This document shows positions 45,225 to 54,000 of a stretch of DNA of 64,000 nt, piece by piece (the stretch's first letter is position 1; each line of letters begins with the position of its first letter). The stretch lies in NCBI RefSeq assembly GCF_037892425.1, contig NZ_JBBKTT010000001.1, positions 3,410,001 through 3,474,000 of the forward strand. The letters are read 5' to 3'. The translations under genes and the position numbers were made by a program. This DNA comes from Lacibacter sp. H375. GTDB lineage: Bacteria; Bacteroidota; Bacteroidia; Chitinophagales; Chitinophagaceae. The notes beneath the pieces are model-generated. The model saw only the letters and a list, made by a program, of their open reading frames with translations. It made no database searches and was not told the DNA's origin.

Positions 45225-47408
45225 CTAATAAGTTATCGTCAATCCTCCGCCTAATCCCATATCACTATCATAGTGCGTGGAAAGAGAAATGTATTTCGTT
45301 AAGATATACCTGAATCCAGCCATGTACTCTTTATCACTGTTCGCCATAAAGTTGAAACGTAACCTGCTGCTGACAGGGATATCTTCTCTGCCTAATTGCA
45401 CACGCAACTTTCCTTCCGTGTCAATCCTTGCATCAGCTCTTACCATCATAGGCAACGTATATTGAAAACCAAAACAAACAACTCCACGTTTATCTTTTGT
45501 ATTCACTTGCCCGAAAAGATTCTTCTCAGCTTCTCCATGTTTACGATAGCGCCAGTCGAATCCGATATAAGGCATCAGCCATTGGTTACGTCCAATCAAC
45601 CTACCAATGTGTAATTCATTTTCAAATCCTTTTGCTGCAGTTAATCCCAAACGCCATTCGTTCTGCAGCATCCATCGTGTATTGGAATACATGATCTCTC
45701 CATCGCTGCCCGTGCTTTCCAAACCAACCTGTGCTGAAAAATACATACGACGGTCATCATGATACACTTTTTTCAATGCTTTCTTAGGATCGGGTAATTG
45801 TGGATTAGGAGGTGTGTTCTCATAGGTAAATATTCGACCCATGCCACTCATCATGTGATAAAGGATGTGGCAATGAAAATACCAATCGCCATATTTTTCT
45901 GATGCATGAAACTCAATGGTATCTGTTTCCATTGGCATAATATCAAGTACGGTTTTTAGTGGAGAATATTCACCTTGACCGTTTAGTGTGCGGAAAAAAT
46001 GTCCATGTAGATGCATGGGGTGACGCATCATGGAATTGTTGGTTAAAATAATACGGATGTTTTCACCTTGCTTGATCATTATTTTATCCGACTCAGAAAT
46101 GGTTTTATTATCCATTGTCCAAACATATCTTGTCATGTTGCCGGTAAGTTCAAACTTCAATTCACGAACGGGGCCTTCGGGTAATGTTGTTTTCTTCGGC
46201 GCTTTCAGCATGGCGTAGTTTAGTGTAACAATGGATTTATTACTGTCAACAATTTCAGGATACATTACCGTATTCATATCCATCTGCTGCAAACTCATGT
46301 TCATATCCATGTCATTCATACTGCCATCCATATTCATCATGTCGTTCATCATCTTCATACCTTCGAAGTATTTGAGTCGTGGCATTGCACCGGCTGCATG
46401 TTTTGCTCCGTTGCCTAACCAAAGAGATGTACTTCTTGTACGATCTTCAGATGTTGATAGTAACTCATAGCTGCCATCTTCAGGAATTGTAACCATTACA
46501 TCATAAGTTTCGGAAACACCCACAATAAAGCGATCTACTTCCACCGGCTCTACTTCAGCACCATCATTTGCAATAACACTCATCTCTCCTCCTGCAAACT
46601 GCACCCAGAAATAGGTTGATGAACTCCCGTTGATAATACGTAGCCGAACTCTGTCACCTGCTTTGTATTGTTTCTTTTCTTCTGATATTTTTCCGTTGGT
46701 GAACAGTGCGTCATAATACACATCACTTACATCCATTGCAAGCATGCGTTTCCATTCGTTTGTGATTTTTACACCGAGTCTTTTTTCTTTCAACGCCTGC
46801 AGATAATCCTGTGTTGCTTTCTTTTTTATGGCATACCAATCTGTTGCATAATGAAGTGAACGTTCTACCTGGTTGGGGTTTTCATTTGTCCAATCGCTCA
46901 GCAACACTACTTCTTCAGCTATCGCTTGTTTTTCTTTTTCATGAATAACAATCGCACCATACATACCGCTCTGTTCCTGCAACATGGTGTGCGAATGATA
47001 CCAATAGGTACCATGCTGCACAATGGGGAAACGGAAAATATGTGTGCTGTGGTCTTTAATAGGTGCTGTTGTTAAATAGGGAACTCCATCCTGTTCGTTC
47101 GGTAAGATCAATCCGTGCCAATGAATAGATGTTTCCATATGCATCTTGTTGTGCACATGAATTTCAGCAGTGTCGCCTTCAGTAAAATGAAGGGTTGGTG
47201 CCGGAATGGTTCCGTTAATTGCAACGCCTTTCGCCTTCTTACCTGTGTAATTAACAATTGTATCGGTTACATACAAGTGATAAACAATCTTGTTGCCGTT
47301 TCTGGTCATGAACGGCTCTTTTGCAGTTGTTGCCTTTTGCATGCCATGCTGAGCGCTTGTTTGCATTACAAAAAAGATGACCGCCAAAAGACTGTAGATC
47401 GGTTTCAT
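45225..47408 (-). CDS. Multicopper oxidase (CopA type) with C-terminal beta-barrel-like domain
   Basis: The 727-residue exported protein (signal MKPIYSLLAVIFFVMQTSAQ) has three cupredoxin domains with all copper motifs: HWHG (96-99), YWYHSH (135-140), HPMHLHGHFF (about 466) and HCHILYHMMSGM (about 510). A Met-rich insert (about 348-382, MMNDMMNMDGSMNDMDMNM) suits Cu(I) capture. After about residue 545 a beta-strand-rich segment resembles the CopB outer-membrane barrel (YHDDRRMYFSAQVGLESTGS...HYDSDMGLGGGLTITY). It should oxidise periplasmic Cu(I). Last gene of the minus-strand copper operon, 5 bp after the DUF3347 gene. Confidence 0.9.
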   Translation of the reverse strand: MKPIYSLLAVIFFVMQTSAQHGMQKATTAKEPFMTRNGNKIVYHLYVTDTIVNYTGKKAKGVAINGTIPAPTLHFTEGDTAEIHVHNKMHMETSIHWHGLILPNEQDGVPYLTTAPIKDHSTHIFRFPIVQHGTYWYHSHTMLQEQSGMYGAIVIHEKEKQAIAEEVVLLSDWTNENPNQVERSLHYATDWYAIKKKATQDYLQALKEKRLGVKITNEWKRMLAMDVSDVYYDALFTNGKISEEKKQYKAGDRVRLRIINGSSSTYFWVQFAGGEMSVIANDGAEVEPVEVDRFIVGVSETYDVMVTIPEDGSYELLSTSEDRTRSTSLWLGNGAKHAAGAMPRLKYFEGMKMMNDMMNMDGSMNDMDMNMSLQQMDMNTVMYPEIVDSNKSIVTLNYAMLKAPKKTTLPEGPVRELKFELTGNMTRYVWTMDNKTISESDKIMIKQGENIRIILTNNSMMRHPMHLHGHFFRTLNGQGEYSPLKTVLDIMPMETDTIEFHASEKYGDWYFHCHILYHMMSGMGRIFTYENTPPNPQLPDPKKALKKVYHDDRRMYFSAQVGLESTGSDGEIMYSNTRWMLQNEWRLGLTAAKGFENELHIGRLIGRNQWLMPYIGFDWRYRKHGEAEKNLFGQVNTKDKRGVVCFGFQYTLPMMVRADARIDTEGKLRVQLGREDIPVSSRLRFNFMANSDKEYMAGFRYILTKYISLSTHYDSDMGLGGGLTITY

Positions 47409-47413
47409 GTTGA

Positions 47414-47896
47414 TTACTGTTTAATCGTTTCTTTTACGTTTCCACAGGTAAGCATTTTGTTTCCATAGTATGGATTCCTGATAGCTTTATCTGCACTTAA
47501 CCAATAAGATTTCTTCATAGAACAGTAATCGACATAAATTTCTTGATCTGACATTTTGATTGCTTTTGCAAGACTGATCATGTTATTTGACATTGAAGAG
47601 AATAATTCCCTTTGTTTATTGATGTCGTTTGATGCTGCAACCGAAGATGCATCGGCTTGAAGTTTTTGTTTCACCGGATCAAATGCTTTTACTTCTGCAG
47701 CAGAAGCGTTTGAATTATTTACAGCCTCAATAGCTGATTTAAGCTCTGCTGCAGCAGCGGCTGATACTGAGCTGTTGCCGGCAACAAGTTCATTCTTTAG
47801 TTTGTAGTAGGCATTTAATACTGCGGAAACTGACTTGCTTTGTGCTGCTGCCACAGTACAAATGAAAACAGCAAGTGCAAGGAACAATGATTTCAT
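47414..47896 (-). CDS. DUF3347 family periplasmic copper-associated protein
   Basis: The 160-residue exported protein has a signal peptide (to about residue 18) and a helical Ala/Ser-rich domain that ends in the DUF3347 signature YVDYCSMKKSYWLSADKAIRNPYYGNKML followed by TCGNV. The conserved Cys, Met and second Cys residues are plausible metal ligands; the same signature occurs at the C terminus of some CusB-type adaptors. Location between a CopZ-like chaperone and the multicopper oxidase supports a periplasmic copper-binding role. Confidence 0.85.
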   Translation of the reverse strand: MKSLFLALAVFICTVAAAQSKSVSAVLNAYYKLKNELVAGNSSVSAAAAAELKSAIEAVNNSNASAAEVKAFDPVKQKLQADASSVAASNDINKQRELFSSMSNNMISLAKAIKMSDQEIYVDYCSMKKSYWLSADKAIRNPYYGNKMLTCGNVKETIKQ

Positions 47897-47924
47897 ATTT
47901 GTTTGAGATGAAGTTGAGAAATAA

Positions 47925-47958
47925 AGTATAGCCGGTAAAGATTCTTACCAGCTATACT
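47925..47958 (-). terminator. Hairpin between copZ-like and DUF3347 genes
   Basis: AGTATAGC/GCTATACT and GGTAA/TTACC arms pair across one C-A mismatch. On the minus strand it follows the HMA stop codon within 3 bp and is trailed by ACTTTATTTC, so it may partly end the chaperone transcript and raise its level over the downstream genes. Confidence 0.5.
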
Positions 47959-47960
47959 GT

Positions 47961-48179
47961 TTACTGTTGAATAGCTTCGGCTTTGTAGCCAGCTTCTGTA
48001 ACTGCTTTAATGATGTCGCTGGTAGTGATTGCCTCATCTGTTTCAATACGAAGGATCTTATCAGGATTCGTAATGTCCACTTCCCAATTATCCTTGCCCG
48101 CTACCTGATCAAGAAAAGGAGTTGCTTTTGCAATACAGCCTGAGCACTTGATGTTTGTTTTGAATGTTAATGCGTCCAT
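47961..48179 (-). CDS. HMA-domain copper chaperone (CopZ-like)
   Basis: The 72-residue protein is a single heavy-metal-associated domain, MDALTFKTNIKCSGCIAKAT, with the KCSGC metal site and the pattern WEVDITNPDKILRIE and IIKAVTEAGYKAEAI. It should carry Cu(I) in the cytoplasm to the CopA ATPase. A paralogue that has lost the cysteines is at 53742. It is preceded by a compact hairpin at 48210-48226. Confidence 0.9.
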   Translation of the reverse strand: MDALTFKTNIKCSGCIAKATPFLDQVAGKDNWEVDITNPDKILRIETDEAITTSDIIKAVTEAGYKAEAIQQ

Positions 48180-48209
48180 CTTTCAAAAATTTAATCGTTC
48201 AATCTTTTT

Positions 48210-48226
48210 ACCGGCTAATTGCCGGT
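48210..48226. promoter_or_regulatory. Small palindrome upstream of the copper chaperone
   Basis: ACCGGC and GCCGGT pair around a TAATT loop, 30 bp upstream of the chaperone start. T-rich flanks occur on both sides (TTTTTA and TTTGTTT), so it may be a bidirectional terminator for the regulator gene or an operator. Confidence 0.4.
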
Positions 48227-48322
48227 TTGTTTACGATGTAAAATTAGAAAGAGGGGAATGACCGACTGTTACATAATAAGGAGGGAGATGTATATAATTT
48301 CAGTATGGAAACTAATACGGGC

Positions 48323-48898
48323 TTATTCTGTGATCTTGTCGAGAGGTTTGCGTTTGTTTTCTTTCAGTTGCTTGAAATGCGATGGGGTTAAACCTGTTAC
48401 TTTTTTAAACTGCTGCGACAGATGCTGTGTGCTGCTGTACCCCATCTCATAGGCAATTTCACTGAGGTTTTTTTCATCATACATCAGCAATTCTTTGACT
48501 TTTTCAATGCGTTGAAGAATGGCATACTTTTCAATTGTAATACCTTCTACTGATGAAAACAGGCTGCTGAGGTAATGGTAATCCATGCCAATCTTTTCTT
48601 CCAGCATAGCGGATAATTTCAGGTTGAATTCATCCGCATCTTTACCATGTATGAGCGATACAATAACTGTTTTAATACGATCTACGGTCTTCGCTTTCTT
48701 ATCGTCCAGTAACTCAAATCCCTGTTGCTGCAACATGGCCCGTAGTTTTTCCACTTGTGCTGTGTCTGGTTCCTCACTCAGTTCCACCTGGCCCAATTGA
48801 ATGTTTTTGTAGGAAAGCTGCAATTCATCAAATTGCTGCCTTACAACCATAACACATCGGTCGCACACCATGTTTTTTATATGCAGAATTACAGACAT
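48323..48898 (-). CDS. AraC-type regulator with N-terminal HMA-like CxxC module
   Basis: The 191-residue protein begins MSVILHIKNMVCDRCVMVVRQQF, an HMA-like beta-alpha unit with CDRC, followed by an HMA-size domain (to about 70), a short linker and a C-terminal AraC DNA-binding domain (about 90-180, with LSEIAYEMGYSSTQHLSQQFKKVTG). Joining a metal-binding fold to AraC output suggests direct copper sensing. I chose the ATG at 48898 because a perfect TATATTTG -7 element ends just 7 bp upstream; the longer frame would read through that promoter. A divergent paralogue lies at 49044. Confidence 0.85.
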   Translation of the reverse strand: MSVILHIKNMVCDRCVMVVRQQFDELQLSYKNIQLGQVELSEEPDTAQVEKLRAMLQQQGFELLDDKKAKTVDRIKTVIVSLIHGKDADEFNLKLSAMLEEKIGMDYHYLSSLFSSVEGITIEKYAILQRIEKVKELLMYDEKNLSEIAYEMGYSSTQHLSQQFKKVTGLTPSHFKQLKENKRKPLDKITE

Positions 48899-48905
48899 TG
48901 TACTG

Positions 48906-48913
48906 CAAATATA
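48906..48913 (-). promoter_or_regulatory. -7 promoter element (TATATTTG) of the minus-strand regulator
   Basis: TATATTTG on the minus strand matches the Bacteroidota -7 consensus TAnnTTTG exactly and lies 7 bp before the start codon of the regulator at 48898, implying a very short leader. No clear -33 TTTG was found. Confidence 0.55.
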
Positions 48914-49015
48914 ATCACAGAAAAGGAACATGCCATCAGTCGCCCTGTAATACAGAACAGCAGATTTTATACAATTCTCACCAAATCATATAACAACGCC
49001 GGCAGTTCCCTTCTT

Positions 49016-49023
49016 TTACTTTG
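49016..49023 (+). promoter_or_regulatory. -7-like element (TTACTTTG) of the plus-strand regulator
   Basis: TTACTTTG matches TAnnTTTG with one mismatch and lies 20 bp before the ATG at 49044. A GTAC lies 3 bp beyond it. Confidence 0.4.
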
Positions 49024-49043
49024 TTGTACCAAATCAAAATGCT

Positions 49044-49595
49044 ATGCAACAAACAGTTTTTATTAAAGGAATGGTTTGCAACCGCTGCATTACCACCGTT
49101 ACACAGGAACTAAAGAATCTGGGTATTGAACTGGACGAAGTAAACCTGGGTGAAGTGAAGTTTGCTGTACAAGCCCCGTTTACAGATTATGAAGGGCTTA
49201 ACAAGAAGCTTGCACCGCTCGGGTTTAGTGTTTTGGAAAATAAACGCAGAAAACTCGTTAAAGAAGTAAAGCAGATTGTCGCCGATGTATATTCAGGTGA
49301 GTTTGACTTCCCGCATCATTTTCGGTTTTCTGATCTGCTGGCACAAAAGCTGGGTAAAGATTACGATTTCATCAGTCAGCAGTTCTCAGCTGAGGAGGGT
49401 ACAACAATTGAAAAATTCGTTATTGAATATCGTATTGAAAAGATCAAAGAATTGTTGGTGTACACATCGCTTACGTTGGCAGATATTTCTTTTCAACTTG
49501 GGTTCAGCAGCGTTGCACATTTGTCCCGCCAGTTTAAACAACAAACAGGATTAAATCCATCTCATTTTAAAGCGATGCGGCAAAGCCGGGGATGA
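49044..49595 (+). CDS. AraC-type regulator with N-terminal HMA-like CxxC module (paralogue)
   Basis: The 183-residue protein begins MQQTVFIKGMVCNRCITTVTQEL, with a CNRC metal-site candidate, and ends with an AraC domain (about 80-178, LADISFQLGFSSVAHLSRQFKQQTG). It aligns along its whole length with the divergent regulator at 48323 (shared KxMVCxRC, GTTIEKF/GITIEKY and HLSxQFK segments), so the pair comes from duplication. It is transcribed toward the CopA ATPase gene 91 bp downstream and probably controls it. Metal specificity is inferred from context. Confidence 0.85.
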   Translation: MQQTVFIKGMVCNRCITTVTQELKNLGIELDEVNLGEVKFAVQAPFTDYEGLNKKLAPLGFSVLENKRRKLVKEVKQIVADVYSGEFDFPHHFRFSDLLAQKLGKDYDFISQQFSAEEGTTIEKFVIEYRIEKIKELLVYTSLTLADISFQLGFSSVAHLSRQFKQQTGLNPSHFKAMRQSRG

Positions 49596-49664
49596 ACAGT
49601 CTGCAGCTTGAAATTATATACAACAGTGCACTGATTGTATAACAACAAACGGAGAAGTGCAAAT

Positions 49665-49672
49665 TAGCTTTG
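49665..49672 (+). promoter_or_regulatory. -7 promoter element (TAGCTTTG) of copA
   Basis: TAGCTTTG is a perfect TAnnTTTG match ending 14 bp before the ATG at 49687. It lies within a longer in-frame reading of the ATPase gene, which supports the downstream ATG as the true start. Confidence 0.5.
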
Positions 49673-49686
49673 TACAAAGAAAATTT

Positions 49687-51957
49687 ATGGAACAAGAAAC
49701 TATTAATAAGAAATCTGTTTCAGCAAAAACAAAAAATAAAACACTTGTGAAAGAGACATTTCCCGTTCTTGAAATGACTTGTGCAGCCTGCGCTGTAAGT
49801 GTTGAATCAATGCTGAAATCAGTTGAAGGGGTTAAAGATGCCGGGGTAAATTTTGCCAACCAGGATGCATGGGTTGAATATGATTCTGCAATTGCTACAC
49901 CTGAACAATTCCAGGAAACTATCCGTTCAATTGGTTACGATATTATTATCGAAAAAGAAAATCAAGATGAGATAAAAGAAGCTGCACAGCAAAAACATTA
50001 TGAGGCAGTGAAGCAACGTACCATCTGGTCGTCTGTTTTATCAGTGCCTGTTGTTATTATCGGTATGTTCTTTATGGATATGCCTTATGGCAATTATATT
50101 ATGATGGCACTCGCCACGCCGGTTGTGTTTTATTTCGGCAGAAGTTTTTTTGTAAATGCATGGAAACAGGCCCGTCATGGAAAAGCGAATATGGATACCC
50201 TGGTTGCTTTAAGTACAGGTATTGCCTGGCTCTTTAGTGTCTTTAATACGTTTTTCCCGGAATTTTGGCATGCACGTGGCTTGCATGCACATGTTTACTT
50301 TGAAGCCGCTGCCGTGGTAGTTGCATTTATATCGCTTGGAAAAATGCTGGAAGAAAAAGCAAAGTCAAACACATCATCTGCTATCAAAAAATTAATGGGT
50401 CTTCAGCCAAAAACAGTTACGTTGATGCTGGAAGATGGTCATACACAGGAATTACCCGTGAGCCAGGTGAAAAAGAATTTTATCTTATTAGTAAAGCCTG
50501 GAGAGAAAATTCCCGTTGATGGTGAAGTTACAGGAGGTGAATCTTTTGTTGATGAGAGTATGATTACCGGTGAACCAATACCTGTTGAAAAGAATGCAGG
50601 CGATAAAGTATTTGCAGGAACCATAAACCAAAAAGGAAGTTTTCGCTTTCGTGCAGAAAAAGTTGGAGCAGAAACATTGCTTTCGCAGATCATTAAAATG
50701 GTGCAGGAAGCGCAGGGGAGTAAAGCTCCGGTACAAAAGCTGGTTGATAAAATTGCGGGCATCTTTGTGCCCATTGTAATCGGTATTTCTATTCTCACTT
50801 TTATTGCATGGATGTTGTTTGGTGGCGAAAATGCATTTACACATGCATTGTTAACTGCAGTTACAGTGTTGGTGATTGCCTGTCCTTGTGCGTTGGGTTT
50901 AGCTACGCCCACTGCTATAATGGTTGGTGTGGGTAAAGGCGCTGAACATAATATTCTTATTAAAGATGCAGAGAGTTTAGAGCTTGCACATAAAGTGGAT
51001 GCAATTATTTTAGACAAAACAGGTACCATTACTGAAGGCAAACCTGAAGTGAGTGACGCAATGTTTGCTGAGAATATTGACATAAAGCAGCTGAAGTCTA
51101 TTTTATTGTCAATTGAAATGCAATCGGAACATCCGCTTGCAGAAGCAGTGGTGCGTTTCTTTCAAAAAGAAAGGATCACTCCTGTTGCGTTGCAGCAAAT
51201 AGAAAGTATTACCGGTAAAGGTGTAGCTGCTTTATATAACGGCAAACAATACTTTGTTGGTAATGCTAAATTGCTGCAGGATAATGCCATTGCCATTAGT
51301 GAGCAGTTTATTGCACGCACCAATGAATTGCAGCAGCAGGCAAAAACGGTGATTGCTTTTGCAGAGAATAAAACAGTAGTAGCGGTTATTGCAATTGCTG
51401 ATAAAATAAAAGAAAGTTCAAAGGCTGCTGTTGAAAGTTTACAGAAAAAAGGTATTGAAGTGTATATGCTTACAGGAGATAATAAGCAAACAGCAGCTGC
51501 TATTGCAAAAGAAGTTGGATTGAAAGAATATAAAGCAGAAGTAATGCCGGCAGACAAAGCCGCATTTGTACAGATGCTGCAACAGCAAGGCAAAGTAGTT
51601 GCAATGGTGGGCGATGGTATTAACGATAGCCATGCATTGGCACAGGCCGACGTAAGTATTGCCATGGGTAAAGGGAGTGATATTGCAATGGATGTTGCAA
51701 AGATGACTTTGATTACTTCCGATCTTACCAGTATTCCTAAGGCTTTAAGTCTTTCCAGGAAAACAGTAAATACGATTAAGCAAAACTTATTCTGGGCCTT
51801 TATTTATAATCTTATCGGTATACCAATTGCTGCCGGTGTATTGTATCCCATCAATGGATTCTTGCTTGATCCAATGATTGCAGGAGCTGCCATGGCATTA
51901 AGCAGTGTAAGTGTGGTGAGCAACAGTTTACGTTTGAAATATTCATCTTTAACTTGA
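49687..51957 (+). CDS. copA: Copper-translocating P-type ATPase (CopA)
   Basis: The 756-residue inner membrane pump has an N-terminal HMA domain with C32/C35 (MTCAACAVS), eight transmembrane helices, the actuator motif TGEP, the channel motif CPCALG with C399/C401, phosphorylation site D443 in DKTGTITEG, a nucleotide-domain SEHPLAEA and a hinge [13 protein letters not shown] plus the HMA domain mark it as a Cu(I) exporter of the CopA (P1B-1) group. The last-helix segment ([20 protein letters not shown]) with the MxxSS site is also typical. It is next to two HMA-AraC regulators. Confidence 0.95.
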   Translation: MEQETINKKSVSAKTKNKTLVKETFPVLEMTCAACAVSVESMLKSVEGVKDAGVNFANQDAWVEYDSAIATPEQFQETIRSIGYDIIIEKENQDEIKEAAQQKHYEAVKQRTIWSSVLSVPVVIIGMFFMDMPYGNYIMMALATPVVFYFGRSFFVNAWKQARHGKANMDTLVALSTGIAWLFSVFNTFFPEFWHARGLHAHVYFEAAAVVVAFISLGKMLEEKAKSNTSSAIKKLMGLQPKTVTLMLEDGHTQELPVSQVKKNFILLVKPGEKIPVDGEVTGGESFVDESMITGEPIPVEKNAGDKVFAGTINQKGSFRFRAEKVGAETLLSQIIKMVQEAQGSKAPVQKLVDKIAGIFVPIVIGISILTFIAWMLFGGENAFTHALLTAVTVLVIACPCALGLATPTAIMVGVGKGAEHNILIKDAESLELAHKVDAIILDKTGTITEGKPEVSDAMFAENIDIKQLKSILLSIEMQSEHPLAEAVVRFFQKERITPVALQQIESITGKGVAALYNGKQYFVGNAKLLQDNAIAISEQFIARTNELQQQAKTVIAFAENKTVVAVIAIADKIKESSKAAVESLQKKGIEVYMLTGDNKQTAAAIAKEVGLKEYKAEVMPADKAAFVQMLQQQGKVVAMVGDGINDSHALAQADVSIAMGKGSDIAMDVAKMTLITSDLTSIPKALSLSRKTVNTIKQNLFWAFIYNLIGIPIAAGVLYPINGFLLDPMIAGAAMALSSVSVVSNSLRLKYSSLT

Positions 51958-52111
51958 TGTTAAATTGAATAACTGATTACCCTTATCAATTATTCAAGTT
52001 AAAAGAAATGTTTTTTTGACAGGTGTAGTAATTCTAAATAACTTAATAGAGGTAAAGGATTAACCAACACTGTACAATAGAAACATAAATTGTAAAATAA
52101 AAATTTGATTA

Positions 52112-53104
52112 GTGAAAGCTGTACAATTTCAATCAAAAGATATTCCGCTTGCTGTATCTGAAGTAGAAAAGCCATTTCCTGGTAAACGTGAGGTGCTTAT
52201 TCAGTTACATTATGCGGCATTGAATCATTTGGATTTATGGATCTGGCAGGAAAAAGTTCTGGATAGGGCTGTGATATCTGGTTCAGACGGTAGTGGAATC
52301 GTAATAGCTGTAGGCGAAGAAGCCGACACTTCACTAATAGGTAAGGAGGTAGTGATCAATCCCAGTATGTATTGGGGTGATGATAGTCGTTTCTTCGGTG
52401 AATCTTACCAGATTTTGGGAAATCCAACTAACGGAACATTCGCAGAGTACATAAAAATTGATCAATCTTTTGTGTATGAAAAACCTCCTCACTTATCTTT
52501 AAAAGAAGCAGCTGCAATTCCATTGGCTGCTCTGACTGCCTACCGGGCATTGTTTACGAAAGCTAAAATTACAGCCAGTGATACCGTATTAATTACCGGT
52601 ATTGGCGGTGGTGCTGCTTTGTTTTTATTACAGATGGCTGTTTCTGCAGGTGCTGTGGTTTATGTTACATCTTCTTCGGAAAAGAAAATAACCCAGGCAA
52701 TTGAGTTAGGTGCTGCCGGTGGCTTTAATTATAAAGATGCTGACTGGGTTCATAATGCAAAAAATAGTATTGGTGGTTTTGATGTAATTGTAGATAGTGC
52801 CGGTGGTAACGGTTTTGCATCACTTACTGAGGTTGCCAAGCCTGCTGCAAGAATTATTCTTTTTGGCAGAACAGCCGGTGATATCAATCATCTTAAACCA
52901 TCAGTTATTTTTAATAAGCAGTTGCTGATCTCAGGAACAATGATGGGCACTCATGAAGAATTTAGAGCGATGCTTAATTATTATTCTGAACATAAATTAT
53001 ATCCAACAATAGATAGAATCTTTTCGCTAAGTGAGATAAACGAAGCTGCTGATTATATGCACTCAGGAGAACATTTTGGCAAGATCTTGCTTTCGGTCAT
53101 ATAA
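52112..53104 (+). CDS. MDR-family zinc-type/quinone oxidoreductase
   Basis: The 330-residue cytoplasmic NAD(P)H-dependent dehydrogenase/reductase has a GroES-like N domain (HYAALNHLDLWIWQ) and a Rossmann domain with ITGIGGGAALFLLQMAVSAGAVV. It lacks the clustered cysteines of structural-zinc enzymes, so a quinone-reductase or enoyl-reductase-like activity is more likely than alcohol oxidation. It begins with GTG, as the alignment with family N termini (KAVQFQ) requires. It follows copA by 154 bp; a link to copper stress is only suggested by position. Confidence 0.82.
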   Translation: MKAVQFQSKDIPLAVSEVEKPFPGKREVLIQLHYAALNHLDLWIWQEKVLDRAVISGSDGSGIVIAVGEEADTSLIGKEVVINPSMYWGDDSRFFGESYQILGNPTNGTFAEYIKIDQSFVYEKPPHLSLKEAAAIPLAALTAYRALFTKAKITASDTVLITGIGGGAALFLLQMAVSAGAVVYVTSSSEKKITQAIELGAAGGFNYKDADWVHNAKNSIGGFDVIVDSAGGNGFASLTEVAKPAARIILFGRTAGDINHLKPSVIFNKQLLISGTMMGTHEEFRAMLNYYSEHKLYPTIDRIFSLSEINEAADYMHSGEHFGKILLSVI

Positions 53105-53741
53105 ATCTTCAATGAACTTTCGATTTCATAAATAGTCATAAAATATGGCAACTGTGCTGAGATTCTTATTAAAGGCCTTGCCAGTTGGCTATTAATTTGC
53201 TTGTATGATGTGTGAAGGAGTTATGTAGTGAAAGGTTTGTGATAAGCAATTTAGGTTTTAATGATTCATCTTTCGATTGACAACTATAATACAAGAACAG
53301 TAGGTTTAAGTTGGTTTTGGTTGAGCCCTGCAAAATGCAGGGCTTTTTTATCATCAACCTAATTATATACATCAGCGGGCTTATAGTATAACACAAACGC
53401 TCAGGTGGCATTGTAGCTTTGAATTGTGAGTCTGATGTAGCACAAAAACTTAAAGCAGTTTATTTTTTGATTTAAGATACAGTGCAACATTTGTGTAGCA
53501 AAATCGGATTCGGCATAGTAAAGTATTAAAACCGGCAGGTTTAAAAGCTCTAATCAGTCTTTACTTCCTGATACATTGAACGTTTTAAAATCTTGGTAAA
53601 CGCCAAGAACTAAGTTCTATGCTGTTTCGATTTTTGTATTCTGAAAAAGTTAAACAGTTAAAGTTTGTCAGAATGTTTTTGGACAATTAATACGCCTGGC
53701 GATGAGAATATTCAGGGCGAATAACCTATAATAAAAAAATT
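53105..53741. other. Long intergenic region with terminator and orphan promoter
   Basis: This 637-bp gap has no credible coding sequence. It includes a clear intrinsic terminator at 53324-53350 and, after it, a perfect -7 motif TAGCTTTG at 53414-53421. If active, that promoter would give a leader or small RNA of up to about 310 nt before the gene at 53742. Small inverted repeats (CTTGG/CCAAG and AGAACT/AGTTCT) lie near 53592-53620. Confidence 0.5.
53324..53350 (+). terminator. Intrinsic terminator
   Basis: AGCCCTGC (53324-53331) pairs with GCAGGGCT (53337-53344) around a 5-nt loop and is followed by a run of Ts. It is a strong plus-strand terminator 220 bp after the MDR gene, and possibly marks the end of a small RNA as well. 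Confidence 0.85.
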
Positions 53742-53975
53742 ATGGAACTCATTACTTTTAAAACCAACATCAGCAGTGAGAAAGCGCTGCAAAGGGTTGC
53801 TCCATTGTTAAACAATGCGGTTGGATCTGCTAACTGGCAATTGGATATTATGGGCACCGAAAAAAAACTGATGGTTTATTCTCCCGGCGTCATAAATGAA
53901 ATGAAGGTGATAGATGCAGTGCACAAGGCAGGTTTTTATGCCGTTAATATCGAAGACTTTTATGCCATTTTCTAA
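53742..53975 (+). CDS. HMA-fold protein lacking the metal-binding cysteines
   Basis: The 77-residue protein starts MELITFKTNISSEKALQRV and aligns with the copper chaperone at 47961 (MDALTFKTNIKCSGCIAKAT) through LTFKTNI, VAPLL, NWQLDI and a final AGFYAVNI. The KCSGC site is replaced by SSEKA, so ordinary Cu(I) binding is lost. It may have become a regulatory or interaction domain. Its end, GFYAVNIEDFYAIF, is shared in pattern with the small protein encoded 25 bp downstream. Confidence 0.75.
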   Translation: MELITFKTNISSEKALQRVAPLLNNAVGSANWQLDIMGTEKKLMVYSPGVINEMKVIDAVHKAGFYAVNIEDFYAIF

Positions 53976-54000
53976 TATTATTCATTAAAAAATAACTGCT

